A stretch of 64,000 nucleotides of DNA from Xestospongia muta (taxonomy: Eukaryota > Porifera > Demospongiae > Haplosclerida > Petrosiidae), in NCBI GenBank assembly GCA_963693285.1, contig OY848930.1, forward strand, positions 2,356,001-2,420,000, in the 5' to 3' direction. The notes below the pieces were generated by a model. That model ran no database searches. It was not told the DNA's origin and worked only from the letters and a program-made list of their open reading frames with translations. Positions within the stretch are counted from its first letter, which is position 1. Every line of letters starts with the position of its first letter. Shown piece after piece: positions 8,051 to 18,650 of this stretch. The translations under genes and the position numbers were made by a program.

Positions 8051-8664
8051 AATTGAAGACATATACCGGAGGGATTATATAAAACTAAGGAACTCGTGGA
8101 GTGCTTGTGAACCATCAAGGCAATCAAGAGAAATTAACATTACTTATTGTGGAGTCTGAAGGACCTAATCCACTTGGAAGAGACTGGTTGATGAAGTTGA
8201 AACTGGATTGGCACATGGTAAATCAGGTCTGAGTAAAAGAAGAATTAACAAGACTCATGGCAAGATACTGACATTTTTCAGAATGAACTAGGTACCATCT
8301 GCCAGGATCGTAATAGAAGGAGGAGTCACTCCAAAATTGTCGTCCAGGCCCAGTACCAATTGTACTCTGTTCAAAGGTATATAAGGAACTTGGGAGTACT
8401 GGAAAAAGCGCAATTTGCAGACTGGGCAGCACACCCATTGTTCAAGTATGAATGTTTGAATTTGTGGTGATTATAAGGTGACCATTAATAAAACATCAAA
8501 AGTGGACCTGTATCGACTCTCGAGAGTGGATTACCTTTTCACAGCAATGTCCGGTGAAGTGTCCTTTACAAAGTTAGACTTATCACATGTGTATCTCCAA
8601 CTACAATCATTAAGGCAATATGTCACAATAAACACCCACAGAGTACTCTATAGATACACAATGT
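8051..8664 (+). pseudogene. pol: Protease end and reverse transcriptase start, copy B unit 1
   Basis: Includes the protease C-terminus (a GRDWL block at about 8,177), then reverse transcriptase fingers and palm start. The open part from 8,478 reads LSRVDYLFTAMSG and FTKLDLSHVYLQL, motif A with its catalytic Asp. At about 8,661 the sequence leaves motif A/B territory and joins pre-integrase text (GGCAGATAATGTTG), losing motifs B and C and RNase H. Frame breaks occur around 8,220-8,460. Confidence 0.75.
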
Positions 8665-9471
8665 TAGGCAGATAATGTTGAAGGAGATGTAGACTTGAAG
8701 CCATACGATAGCCATAAATTGGAGCTAAGTATATTAGACAATGCATCTGTTCGACCCTAATGGAGGAAGATGGTCTTAGATGAATTTCATCAATGTCACC
8801 TGGGAATAGTCATATGTTTGGTAGCCAAGTATGGATGCTGAGATTAAAAGGAAGGTGTGGGAGTATGATGTATGTCAATCTAATAGGAACTCTCCAGCAC
8901 AAGCACCATTACATCTGTGGGAGTATTGAACAACCCCTTGGAGCCTGATTCACATTGACCATGCAGGTCCAGTTTAGGTCATACATTATTAATTGCGGTG
9001 GATGCTTATTCGAAATGGTGAGATGCCATGCTTGAAAAATCGACGTCATCAGCAGAGGCGATAAAGAAGTTCCATGATAGAGGTACTAGGTTACGCAAGT
9101 TTAAGATTGGAGATAATGTGTACCTGAAGAACTTTCTTAGGGGAGACCAATGGCTACCTGGAGTAATGTCAAGTAAATGGCCCGGTATCATATGTAGTTA
9201 GGTTGACTGGTGGATGAGAGTTAAAACATCATGTAGATCATCTCGGATCTCATTGGGATGGAGAAGAAAGAAAACTCAGGCCAGCATCAGTTACTCAGAC
9301 TGACCCAGTTAATTACAATCCAATTCGGACGGGAGTCGAATCACATGAACCAACTGTTACTTTACGTAGATCCACTTGTCGAAGGAATTTACCAGACTGG
9401 TATCATAATACTATTTGATTTGGTTTTAAATGTGCAAATGTTATTATGTATCTTTCTAAGGGGGGAAGGAA
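8665..9471 (+). pseudogene. pol: Integrase remnant and pol 3' end, copy B unit 1
   Basis: From about 8,770 the translation shows the integrase zinc-binding N-terminus (VLDEFHQCHLGI, then a YDVCQSN Cys region, SPAQAPLHLW), then the core start (SLIHIDHAGPV with the first catalytic Asp near 8,955 and LLIAVDAYSKW). At about 9,070 it skips to the region after the core (RGTRLRKFKIGDNVYLKNF), so the catalytic Glu part is deleted. The HHVDHLGSHW segment near 9,225 belongs to the C-terminal module. Stops and shifts are frequent. The end is the purine run AAGGGGGGAAGGAA. Confidence 0.75.
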
Positions 9472-9564
9472 TGTAATAACGTGTTACTAAGTATGTGTTA
9501 TGAATATGATTATTGTTCTAGTCCCACCATAACTTTGTATTGTGTATGCTATAAGTGTCTCAAG
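9472..9564 (+). mobile_element. 3' LTR-like sequence, copy B unit 1
   Basis: Starts TGTAATAACG immediately after the polypurine tract and continues GTGTTACTAAGTATGTG, TGTTCTAGTCCCACCATAAC and GCTATAAGTGTCTC. It runs into the first ~450-bp module of unit 2, so the chosen unit boundary (9,553) falls at its end. Unit 2 equivalent begins at 19,891. Confidence 0.6.
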
Positions 9565-10941
9565 TTATCACAGTTTACATACCCAATATTAATCATTTTA
9601 GATTGATTAGTAATGTATCCACAATGCACTATAGTTGGTAGCCTAATGCTTTCTCTATTCCTTTTGTTTTTTACAGTTGGTACAACTTAGTTTTCAATGA
9701 AGATGGCTGCAACAACTCTGCTGTGAATACTATCAATATCTGTAAAATGTTTGTCCTGGTAAGGAGAGTGAATGGCTGGATATATTTCTGAACTTATGAA
9801 TGTATCTCTTGATAGCTATGTATCAACCCATTTATTCAACTATTTATCATGTCTGTCCATGCATCCATCCAGTTTTCTTTTAACTGATCCCTATATGAAC
9901 ATTGCTAGACATTTATCAGACTTGACTACTTATCGAATCGAGGAAACATCAATTAAACTAACTGCATTTGTAATCCACAACTGGTCATGTAAATTGTTCT
10001 TTGTTCTGTGACTTCTGCTTTGAGGTAGCCATAATATTAAAGTAGTTCAATGAATGTACCTTTACGTACCTAGTATTAATAATATGAGATAGATTAGTAC
10101 TACATGGACAATGCATTTTAGTTGGTAGTCTAATGTTTTCTCTATTCTTATTATTCTTTTACAGTTGGTACAGTTTTTGATGAAGAATGCTCCAACAACT
10201 CTGCTGTAAGTACTATCAATATCTGTAAAATGTTTGTCCAGGTAAGGAGAGCAAATAGCTGGATAGATTGCTGAGCATATGAATAGATGGCACAAGTACA
10301 ATGTATCATTTAAGAGCTATGTATCAATCCATTTATTCAACTATTGATCATGTTTGTGCATACATCCATCTATTTATTTTTTAACGAAACCTCAATTTAA
10401 CAGACTCCATTTATGATCCATAACTTGTCATGTAAATCGTTCTTTGTTTTATGACTAATGCATTGAGGTAGCCATAATATTAATGTAGTTCAATGGATGT
10501 ACCTTTACGTACCTAGTATTAATCATTTTAGATTAATTAATACTGCATTGACAATACATTTTAGTTGGTACCCTAATGCTTTCTCTATTCTTTTATTCCT
10601 TTACAGTACAACTCTTCTGTGAATACTATCAAAATGTCATTAATTCTGTCCTTGTAAGTAGACTGAATGGGTGGATAAATCACGAGAATATGAATATATA
10701 GTACCTGTACAATGTATCTTTGATAGCTATGTATTAATCCATTTATTCAATTATTTAACATGTCTGTCCATGCTTTCTGAATCCATCCATCTATCTTTTC
10801 AAGTGATTCCTATATGAATATTGTTAGGCATACATCAGTCTCTACTATTTATCATGGAGGAAACCTCAATTAAACAGTCTTTGTTCTATGACTTCTGCAT
10901 TGAGGTAGCCATAATATCAAGTTCAATGCATGTAGGTTTAA
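9553..10941 (+). repeat. Three ~450-bp modules with exon-like cores (unit 2)
   Basis: Modules 9,553-10,031, 10,032-10,475 and 10,476-10,941. Cores: 9,677-9,758 (82 nt), 10,165-10,241 (77 nt) and 10,607-10,653 (47 nt), each with a TTTACAG acceptor and a GTAAG donor. Core 1 is complete here and open in one frame: WYNLVFNEDGC, NNSAVNTINICKMFVL. Core 2 has a one-base frame problem before the matching NNSAV text. Core 3 carries one change from unit 1 (GCTGTG to TTCTGTG). The W...EDG..NSAV....CKMF pattern faintly recalls the core of scavenger-receptor Cys-rich (SRCR) domains, but most cysteines are missing. Confidence 0.65.
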
Positions 10942-11067
10942 GTAATATTGTGTTATGTATGTGGTATGATATTGTTCCTGTCCCGCAATAACTTGATACT
11001 TTGTATGTCTAATATGTTGAACTAAAAACATTTTCTATATCTCAATGTCCCTCTCTCAATTTATCGC
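10942..11067 (+). mobile_element. Putative 5' LTR of gypsy copy A (unit 2)
   Basis: Counterpart of 1,397-1,523, with TGTATG changed near GATACTTTGTATG. It is followed by TATTGGCAATGAGGCC, the presumed primer-binding site. Confidence 0.55.
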
Positions 11068-11123
11068 ATATTGGCAATGAGGCCAGATTTGTCAATAGTC
11101 ACTACTAGGGAGACAAACCGAGA

Positions 11124-11590
11124 TGTTTTTCCACAGTAGTATGGGAGAATTAAGCCTTAATTAAGAGGAGTGGTTGACATATGTGGAACACCTCCAACAA
11201 TATTGTATGGCTAATGATATCATTGAGGACAAGAAATTGGTGGTTTTATTTAGTGTTTGTGTTCCGTTGACATACAAACTAATCATGAATTTGGCATCGC
11301 CTAGAAATCCATCTGATTTATCCTTTGATTCGGTTGATTTGGTGTAGGAGGATTATAGACCCAAGTCTACAGTAACTGTCCAACATTTTAAAGAGACAGT
11401 AGCAACATTTGTAGCTGAGCTGAGATGACTATTCCAGTTTTGTGAATATGAGGAGACATTCTACGTGATCATTATTGTGTGATATTCAACAACTTAATAT
11501 TCAGCGAAGTCTGCTAGCTGAATCCAACCTGATTCTGAAATGTACTCTTGAACTTGTACTTGCGATGGAGTTGGTAGAGAAGGACATACC
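11124..11590 (+). pseudogene. gag: gag fragment, copy A unit 2
   Basis: Same gag start as at 1,578, but codon 14 is a TAA (11,162-11,164) where units 1 and 3 have GAA, an extra nonsense mutation private to unit 2. Downstream text matches unit 1 with the same stop after DLV and the same decayed middle. Confidence 0.75.
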
Positions 11591-11860
11591 ATGACACAAG
11601 TTCATATGGTGGACAAGAAAACTCAGAAATTTACAAGTGTTAAAAAGCCTACTTTTTATCATTGTGGACGAAACCACTTAGCACCAAGTTGCATATTGAA
11701 AGACTCTGTTTGTCATGGATGCAACAAGAGAGGGCACTTGGTCAGGTGTTGTAGAAATGCTCGGAAGAGGCAAAGCAAGTCAAGCACAGACTTTCATGAG
11801 GTAGAGGAAAACCCTATTTCTCAAGTGTTTACGTTATCCTTAAGTAAGACAAACCGTTAA
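11591..11860 (+). pseudogene. gag: Gag zinc-knuckle fragment, copy A unit 2
   Basis: Near-identical to 2,046-2,315 with one visible residue change (R to H at residue 5). Degenerate first knuckle, complete second knuckle (CHGCNKRGHLVRCC), same terminal frameshift. Confidence 0.8.
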
Positions 11861-12640
11861 AGACAGTGGTTAATATTAATGGCAAAGAAGTTGAAATGGA
11901 GATTGACACAGAACACAGGACCATCAGTGTCAGTGATCCCCAGGAGTAGACCACCATTATGAGCAGCAGGAATAAAATTGAAGACATATATCGAAGGGAT
12001 TATAAAAAATTGTGGAACTTGTGAAGTGCTTGTGAACCATCAAGGGAATCAAAAGAAATTACCATTACTTATTGTGGAGTCTGAAGGACCTAATCTACTT
12101 GGAAGAGACTGGTTGATGAAGTTGAAATTGGATTGGCACATGGTAAATCAGGTCCAAGTGAAAGAAGAGTTAACAACACTCATGGCAAGACACTGACATT
12201 TTTTAGAATGAACTAGGTACCATCAAAGGTGTAGCTGCCAGGATTGTAATAGAAGAAGGAGACAGTCCAAAATTTTGTCATCCACGCCGAGTACCAATTG
12301 CACTCCGTTCAAAGGTAGATAAGAAACTCTAAAGACTAGGGTCTATGGGAGTACTGGAAAAAGTGGAATTTACAGACTGGGCAGCACCCATTGTTCCAAT
12401 ATTAAAGGATGATGGTAATGTTTGAATTTGTGGTGATAAGATGACCATTAATAAAGCATCAAAAGTGGACCAGTATCCACTCTTGAGAGTGGATGAGCTT
12501 TTCACAGCAATATCCGGTGAAGTGTTTTTTTCAAAGTTAGACGTAACACATGTATCTCCAACTACAATCATAAACACAGTATGTCACAATAAACACCCAC
12601 AGAGTACTCAATAAATACACAAGTTTACCGTTTGGAACCA
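11861..12640 (+). pseudogene. pol: Protease end and reverse transcriptase start, copy A unit 2
   Basis: Counterpart of 2,316-3,095. The open stretch 11,978-12,196 carries VNHQGNQKKLP and LLGRDWL. Reverse transcriptase text to motif A follows with the same stops, plus a two-base loss near 12,549 (ACACATGTATC against ACACATATGTATC). It ends at the same motif B deletion junction at about 12,640, so the deletion predates the duplication. Confidence 0.75.
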
Positions 12641-12815
12641 ACTGTTAATTTATGTATATCCACTCGACAAAGGAATTTACCAGACTGGTATCATAATACT
12701 ATTTAATTTTGTTTTAAGTGTGCAAGATTTTAATAAGTTTTATTAAGTATGTGTTATGAATATGATTATTGTTCCTGTCCCACCATAACTTGATATTGTG
12801 TATGTTATAAGTGTC
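12641..12815 (+). mobile_element. gypsy 3' tail plus LTR-like sequence, copy A unit 2
   Basis: Counterpart of 3,096-3,272: 3' tail, then GTTATGAATATGATTATTGT and CCTGTCCCACCATAACTTG. Followed by TTCTTTTACAGTTGGTACAG as in unit 1. Confidence 0.65.
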
Positions 12816-12848
12816 TAATGTATTATTGTTCTTTTACAGTTGGTACAG

Positions 12849-13155
12849 CCCGGTATCATACATAGTTAGGTTGACTAATGGATGACAGTTAAAAAACATC
12901 ATGTAGTTCATCTCACATCTTGTTGAGATGGAGAAGAAATAAAGCTCAGACCAGCACCAGTTATTCAACTGACCCAGTTAATTACGATCTAATTCAGACG
13001 GGAGTCGAACTCGCTGAACCTCACTGTTACTTTACGTATATTCACTCTTCAATATCCACTCGTCAAAGGAATTTACTAGACTGGTATCATAATACTATTT
13101 GATTTGGTTCTAAATGTGCAAGTGTTATTATATATGTTTCTAAGGGAGGAAGGAA
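12849..13155 (+). pseudogene. pol: Integrase C-terminal / pol 3' fragment, copy A unit 2
   Basis: Same tandem second 3' end as 3,306-3,612, ending at the polypurine run AAGGGAGGAAGGAA. The LTR-like sequence that follows starts TATAATGATG (TG lost). An open 60-codon frame inside (12,920-13,102) is in the wrong frame for pol and is incidental. Confidence 0.65.
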
Positions 13156-14245
13156 TATAATGATGTGTTATGATGTATGTGTTATGAATATGATTATCGT
13201 TCCTGTCCCACCATAACTTGGTATTGTGTATGCTATAAGTGTCTAAATTCTTTTTAATTCTGTCCTCGTAAGGAGAATGAATGGTTGGATGGGTCAAGAG
13301 CATATGAATAGATTGTACCTGTACAATCTATTTTTGATAGCTATGTATCAATCCATTTTTTCAATTATTTATCATAGATTTCGAACGTCTCCATTGTCGA
13401 GTGCAGGCATGAGAAAATGTGTTTAGGGTGTGGTCAAACATTAATAATTGCAAGTAGGTGGAAAACATGGTGTAAACTCGCAAAATTTATATTCGCGAAA
13501 AACCACAATTTCATCAATTCACAAAAATATCCCAACGTGAAAGTTTCCTGATATATGGTAGTCAGACTGAATTGCTAATTCCTGGATAATGAAGAATATC
13601 TAAGACTGTGTTATAATTAATGTTGTGCTTTCTCTATGTGTATCACTGATTTATATTAAGTTTTGTAAAAATTGGTTAGCCAAACTTTTCTCTTATGTCA
13701 GTAGGAACAGACTGGAGTTTATATACTGGCACTGGTCTGTGGAATATTTGTAAGAATCTAGTCTGTAAAATTTTGTGCAATGTTCTATCTATCTTACAGA
13801 GTGTAATAGGTCTTTCATCTTACTTCTTGATTACTTGTCTCTATATATTACATTACTCATGATAAGTCCATTCTATTCATTTATATCTCACTTTACTATA
13901 TCTACAGGTATTAAATATTACACATAGAGATTGTGGATTACCTTTTATTTATATCTTTATGTATCATAATTAAGAAAGTAAACATTTTTTCACATAATTT
14001 TGTTGTGTTCTCTTTCTTTATAAATCTAGCCCTACCTTCTAGATAATAATGAAAGTTAAAATAAATATTCTTGATTTATATTCAGGTTTATATAATATAC
14101 TGGATAATGCCCATTTTTTACCAGTTTTTATGTTATCTTGAATATCACCCATACACACACTCACATACAAGCAGATGAAGCACTTAATAATTGGTAAGTA
14201 TATTAATAATATATAAACATTAACTGTTACTTTGACAATATAATT
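13156..14245. other. LTR remnant, partial module and AT-rich spacer (unit 2)
   Basis: 13,156-13,247 is the LTR-like remnant, 13,250-13,380 the partial ~450-bp module, and the rest matches the unit 1 spacer, including CGCAAAATTTATATTCGC near 13,480. No gene seen. Confidence 0.6.
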
Positions 14246-14305
14246 TAATACTACCAAATGTAATACTACCAAATGTAACACTGCCAAATGTAATACTGCC
14301 AAATG
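14246..14305 (+). repeat. 15-bp minisatellite, left arm (unit 2)
   Basis: Four 15-bp units identical to those at 4,703-4,762. Inverted partner at 15,747-15,804. Confidence 0.85.
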
Positions 14306-14379
14306 TAACATTGTCAATATAATATTGTAACATCAGTATAAAATACGTTATTACTCTTATTTCTGTTTTGTTTCTATAG

Positions 14380-15705
14380 CATCGTTGGACATCAGGATCT
14401 AGGCTCAAGACACTCATCTATCTCAAAGAGCCTGAGGGTGTAAGTTTACAGCATACACTACTAGTTAGATTAATTCATTATACAATTAATTCATAATACA
14501 TCATTACTCTTAATTTTTGTCTTGTTTCTGTAGCATCGTTGGACATCAGGATCAAGGCTCAAGACACTCATCTATCTCAAAAAGCCTGAGGGAGTAAGTT
14601 TACAGCATACACTACTAGTTAGATTAATTCATTATACAATTAATTCATAATACATCATTACTCTTAATTTTTGTTTTGTTTCTGTAGCATCGTTGGACAT
14701 CAGGATCAAGGCTCAAGACACTCATCTATCTCAAAAAGCCTGAGGGAGTAAGTTTACAGCATACACTACTAGTTAGATTAATTCATAATACATCATTACT
14801 CTTAATTTCTGTTTTGTTTCTCTAGCATCGTTGGACATCAGGATCAAGGCTCAAGACACTCATCTATCTCAAAAAGCCTGAGGGAGTAAGTTTACTAGTT
14901 AGATTAATTCATAATACATCATTACTCCTAATTTCTGTTTTGTTTCTCTAGCATCGTTGGACATCAGGATCAAGGCTCAAGACACTCATCTATCTCAAAG
15001 AGCCTGAGGGAGTAAGTTTACAGCATACACTACTAGTTAGATTAATCTAATTCATAATACATCATTACTCTAATTTCTGTTTTGTTTCTGTAGCATCGCT
15101 GGACATCAGGATCTGGGCTCAAGACACTCATCTATCTTAAAGAGCCTGAGGGAGTAAGTTTACAGCATACCCTACTAGTTAGATTAATTCATAATACATC
15201 ATTACTCTTAATTTTTGTTTTGTTTCTGTAGCATCGTTGGACATCAGGATCAAGGCTCAAGACACTCATCTATCTCAAAGAGCCTGAGGGAGTAAGTTTA
15301 CAGCATACACTACTAGTTAGATTAATTCATAATACATCATTACTCTTAATTTTTGTTTTGTTTCTGTAGCATCGTTGGACATCAGGATCTGGGCTCAAGA
15401 CACTCATCTATCTCAAAGAGCCTGAGGGAGTAAGTTTACAGCATACACTAATAGTTAGATTAATTCATAATACATCATTACTCCTAATTTCTGTTTTGTT
15501 TCTGTAGCATCATTGGACATCAGGATCAAGGCTCAAGACACTCATCTATCTCAAAGAGCTTGAGGGAGTAAGTTTACAGCATACACTAATAGTTAGATTA
15601 ATTCATAATACATCATTACTCCTAATTTCTGTTTTTTTTCTGTAGCATCGTTGGACATCGGGATCTAGGCTCAAGACACTCATCTATCTCAAACAGCTTG
15701 AGGGT
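14380..15705 (+). repeat. Tandem array of ten 60-nt exon-like units (unit 2)
   Basis: Blocks start at 14,380, 14,534, 14,688, 14,826, 14,952, 15,094, 15,232, 15,370, 15,508 and 15,646. Acceptors and GTAAGT donors are kept around all ten; the would-be intron before the fifth block is short (66 bp) through loss of text around TACAGCATACACTAC. The last acceptor reads TTTTTTTTCTGTAG. All ten blocks are open in the HRWTSGS frame; the ninth has HHW (CGT to CAT). The order of block variants differs from unit 1: here two long introns of about 94 bp occur in a row, against one in unit 1. The arrays have therefore been reshuffled by unequal exchange since the unit duplicated, yet both hold ten blocks. 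Confidence 0.6.
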
Positions 15706-15746
15706 GTAAGTTTACAGCATACACCACATTTTGACATGTAATGACT

Positions 15747-15804
15747 GGCAGTGTTACATTTGGCAGTGTTATATCATTGGTAGTAATACATTTGGTAGTA
15801 TTAC
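15747..15804 (-). repeat. 15-bp minisatellite, right arm (unit 2)
   Basis: Identical to 6,201-6,258 by eye and inverted relative to 14,246-14,305. Confidence 0.8.
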
Positions 15805-16605
15805 ATAGTTACAGTAAAATGTTATGTATCTGTATCTATACTTCCCTATATCCTATATCTTGTATATCATACACTATTATATAATCTCCAACAGTAGGTG
15901 ACAGTGAGTATTAAAAATTAAAATTTAAAGTATTAAACAGTAATGCACTTTAGTGCAAAGGACAAAGGTGAGTATGTCAGCCGGTCAGCCAGAGGCAGCT
16001 AATGAAGTCAGAAGCAACTAATTAATTATACATACCAAAGTTTATTAGATGGGAAATGAGGATTAATTTAATCTGAGGTGTGGTCAAAATAAGCCACACC
16101 CTAAATATTTAGTGGGTGTGGCTATCAAAGCTTAATGAGCAGGTGTGGTATTTCCAGTTAGATTTGTGGGTGTATTTATAATTTGGGTGTGGTTATAATA
16201 CAACTCGCCCATTGCCATACTCTTTTTAGGTTTATTATGATATGGTTCTCTGTTGATATTACAGTACTGCATGTGCTTTTTGTGTGCCTTAACAAAATTG
16301 TCTTTGAAAAGGTTATGGTAAGGTCAGCTTTAATTTTATTACTATTTGTACTGTACTTAAATATAACTAAATTCAAATGTTATGATTCATTTTTATAAGA
16401 TATTAAATTATGTTTTTGAGCATATTTGGCCAATCTAAAGGTTGGAAGGGTGGGAGAATGGCAATACAGCACCACCTCTGTATACGGTGTGTCTGGAGCA
16501 TCATATGTATCTTAGCTATCATGTACTGAGAGTATTGTCGATCCTCAGTTAATTCTTAAAGAGAGTTTTATTTTTAAGGGATTGCATTAGGAATATTACT
16601 AAGCC
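15805..16605. other. Spacer with palindrome and candidate 53-nt exon (unit 2)
   Basis: Holds the GGGTGTGG-rich patch with palindrome 16,092-16,123 and the candidate exon 16,265-16,317 (YCMCFLCALTKLSLKRL between ATTACAG and GTAAGG). A 71-codon plus-strand frame (16,183-16,398) is hydrophobic but is interrupted in unit 1, so I do not call it a gene. Confidence 0.5.
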
Positions 16606-16950
16606 TTTATTAGTCTTGACTATTTATTCCTCAATTAAAAGTAGTCTATTTGTTATCCATGACTGGTCATGTAAATTTTTTTGTTCTATGACTTCTGCTT
16701 TGAGGTTTACTTACCCAGTGTTAAACTACTTTAGATAATAGATTAGTACTGCATCAACAATGCATTATAGTTGGTAGCCTAATGTTTTGTCTATTCCTTT
16801 ATTATTTATTTACAGTACAACTCTGCTGTGAATACTATCAAAATTTCTTTAATTATTCCTCGTAAGGAGATTGAATGGCTGGATGGATCACAAGCATATG
16901 AATAGATAGTGCCTGCACAATGTAATTTTGATAGCTATGTATCAGATTTG
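16606..16950 (+). repeat. Fourth ~450-bp module, core at 16,816-16,861 (unit 2)
   Basis: Counterpart of 7,060-7,404. The core is open (YNSAVNTIKISLIIP) with the same acceptor and GTAAGG donor. Confidence 0.6.
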
Positions 16951-17296
16951 TCAGTAGTAACTACTAGGCAGACAAAGTGAGATGGCTCTCCACAGTAGCA
17001 TAGGAGAATTATGCCCTAATGAAGAGGAGTGGTTGACATATGTGGAACGCCTCCAACATTATTGTATGGCTAACGATAACATTGAGGACAAGAAATGCTG
17101 AACCCAACCTGATTCTGAAATGTGCTCTTGAACTCGTACTTGCGATTGAGTCGGCAGAGAAGGACATGAGAGATATTCAGAGAGCAAAGGTTAATTCCAC
17201 CCTGACACAAGTTCATATGGTGGACAAGAGAACTCAGAAATTAAAAAGCCTACTTTTTATCGTTGTGGACGAAACCACTTAGCACCAAGTTGCATA
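16951..17296 (+). pseudogene. gag: gag fragment with internal deletion, copy B unit 2
   Basis: Counterpart of 7,405-7,750. The ATG at 16,982 opens a frame ending at TGA 17,099-17,101, caused by the same EDKK/AEPNL deletion junction. Differences from unit 1 are single bases (QKAK to QRAK), so the deletion predates the duplication. Confidence 0.75.
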
Positions 17297-17596
17297 TTGA
17301 AAGACTCTGTTTGTCATGGATGCAACAAGAAGGAGCACTTGGTTAAATGTTGTAGAAATGTTCGGAAGAGGCAAAGCAAGTCAAGCACAGACATTCATGA
17401 GGTAGAGGAAAACCCTATTTCTCAAGTGTTTATGTTACCCTTAAGTAAGACAAAACCGTTAAAGAGAGTGGTTAATGTTGGCAAAGAGGTTGAAATGGAG
17501 ATTGACACAGGAGCATCAGTGTCAGTGATGACACACACAGAGTACAAGACGCTATGGAGCCCAGGAGTAGACCACCATTATGTGTGGCAGGAATAA
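17297..17596 (+). pseudogene. gag-pol: Zinc knuckle plus retropepsin active site, copy B unit 2
   Basis: The 99-residue stretch is identical in sequence to 7,751-8,050: a CCHC knuckle, a basic run, an acidic linker and the IDTGASVSVMT active site. The protease half downstream is out of frame. Confidence 0.8.
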
Positions 17597-18023
17597 AATT
17601 GAAGACATATACCGGAGGGATTATATAAAACTAAGGAACTCGTGGAGTGCTTGTGAACCATCAAGGCAATCAAGAGAAATTAACATTACTTATTGTGGAG
17701 TCTGAAGGACCTAATCCACTTGGAAGAGACTGGTTGATGAAGTTGAAACTGGATTGGCACATGGTAAATCAGGTCTGAGTAAAAGAAGAATTAACAAGAC
17801 TCATGGCAAGATACTGACATTTTTCAGAATGAACTAGGTACCATCTGCCAGGATCGTAATAGAAGGAGGAGTCACTCCAAAATTGTCGTCCAGGCCCAGT
17901 ACCAATTGTGCTCTGTTCAAAGGTATATAAGGAACTTGGGAGTACTGGAAAAAGCGCAATTTGCAGACTGGGCAGCACACCCATTGTTCAAGTATGTATG
18001 TTTGAATTTGTGGTGATTATAAG
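17597..18023 (+). pseudogene. pol: Protease end and reverse transcriptase fingers, copy B unit 2
   Basis: Out-of-frame continuation with the PLGRDWL block near 17,715 and the RT fingers region (an LGTICQDRNRRRS-like stretch, GVLEKAQFADWAA). Several stops and small losses compared with copy A. No usable frame. Confidence 0.65.
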
Positions 18024-18650
18024 GTGAGCATTAATAAAACATCAAAAGTGGACCTGTATCGGCTCTCGAGAGTGGATTACCTTTTCACAGCAATGTCCGG
18101 TGAAGTGTCCTTTACAAAGTTAGACTTATCACATGTGTATCTCCAACTACAATCATCAAGGCAATATGTCACAATAAACACCCACAGAGTACTCTATAGA
18201 TACACAAGGTTACCGTTTGGAGTGTCGTCAGCACCAGGCATTTTTCAATTAGTCATGGATAACCTCCTGCAAAGGATGACGCATGTTGTGGCATACTTTG
18301 ATGACATATTGATCTCTGGTAGGTCAGAACAAGAACATCTCGATAACCTAGAACCTGTTTTCAAGAAATTGTTGGAAGCGGGAATGCGTCTAAAGAGGAA
18401 AAATGTCAATTCATGCTGCCAGAAGTGGATTATCTGGGACATTAAATCACCAAAGAAAGTATCAAACCAATGGACAAAAAGGTCAGGGCAATCACCCATG
18501 CACATAACACCCAACAATGTATTTGAGTTGAGATCATTTTGGAGCGTATTAACTTTACAGAAAATTTTTACAAAATCTTCTGTTTTGAGTCCCTTATATC
18601 AGTTACACCATAAGTCGAGAAGATGGCAGTGGGGAAAGACCAAGATATGA
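18024..18650 (+). pseudogene. pol: Reverse transcriptase palm with all catalytic motifs, copy B unit 2
   Basis: A 208-residue open stretch, the longest retroelement frame here. It starts inside the polymerase, so the ATG is incidental. Residues about 30-45 hold motif A (FTKLDLSHVYLQL, catalytic Asp). Motif B, RLPFGVSSAPGIFQ, follows at about residues 66-79. Motif C, VVAYFDDILISG, is at about residues 88-99: the catalytic Asp pair with Phe where most Ty3/gypsy elements have Leu, Val or Met. The thumb begins with HLDNLEPVFKKLLEAGMRLKRKN. At about residue 125 a frameshift changes the reading, and what follows (SCCQKWIIWD and on) is out of frame; the true continuation is in another frame. Full RT domains run about 180 residues plus connection, so this keeps the catalytic half. 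Confidence 0.85.

Larger units (their letters stand above)
1..9552 (+). repeat. Segmental tandem duplication, unit 1
   Basis: The window opens inside a long repeat unit. The text starting at position 1 (AAGTGTCTCAAGTTATCACA) returns at 9,553 and again at 19,972, and the sequence between follows in the same order with only scattered base changes. Unit 1 is about 870 bp shorter than unit 2, mainly because its second gypsy copy lost an internal reverse transcriptase/RNase H segment at about 8,661. Unit 1 also lacks the splice acceptor and start of the first exon-like core, which unit 2 has at 9,670-9,713, and carries a small inverted duplication at 237-328. The point chosen as unit boundary is arbitrary, since the left edge lies outside the window. 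Confidence 0.9.

Noticed and set aside
8223..8438. 71-codon minus-strand frame (also 17,769-17,984)
   Set aside because: Antisense shadow of the broken gypsy protease/reverse transcriptase region.
9006..9191. 61-codon minus-strand frame (also 19,410-19,595)
   Set aside because: Antisense shadow of the integrase remnant.
9677..9758. Firm assignment of the exon-like core to the SRCR family
   Set aside because: Only a loose residue pattern agrees and the disulphide cysteines are mostly absent; kept as a hint in the findings only.
16183..16398. 71-codon hydrophobic plus-strand frame
   Set aside because: Unit 1 has an in-frame stop (TTTTAAAAGG) in the same place, and composition fits AT-rich spacer. 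Only the 53-nt candidate exon inside it is kept as a low-confidence item.
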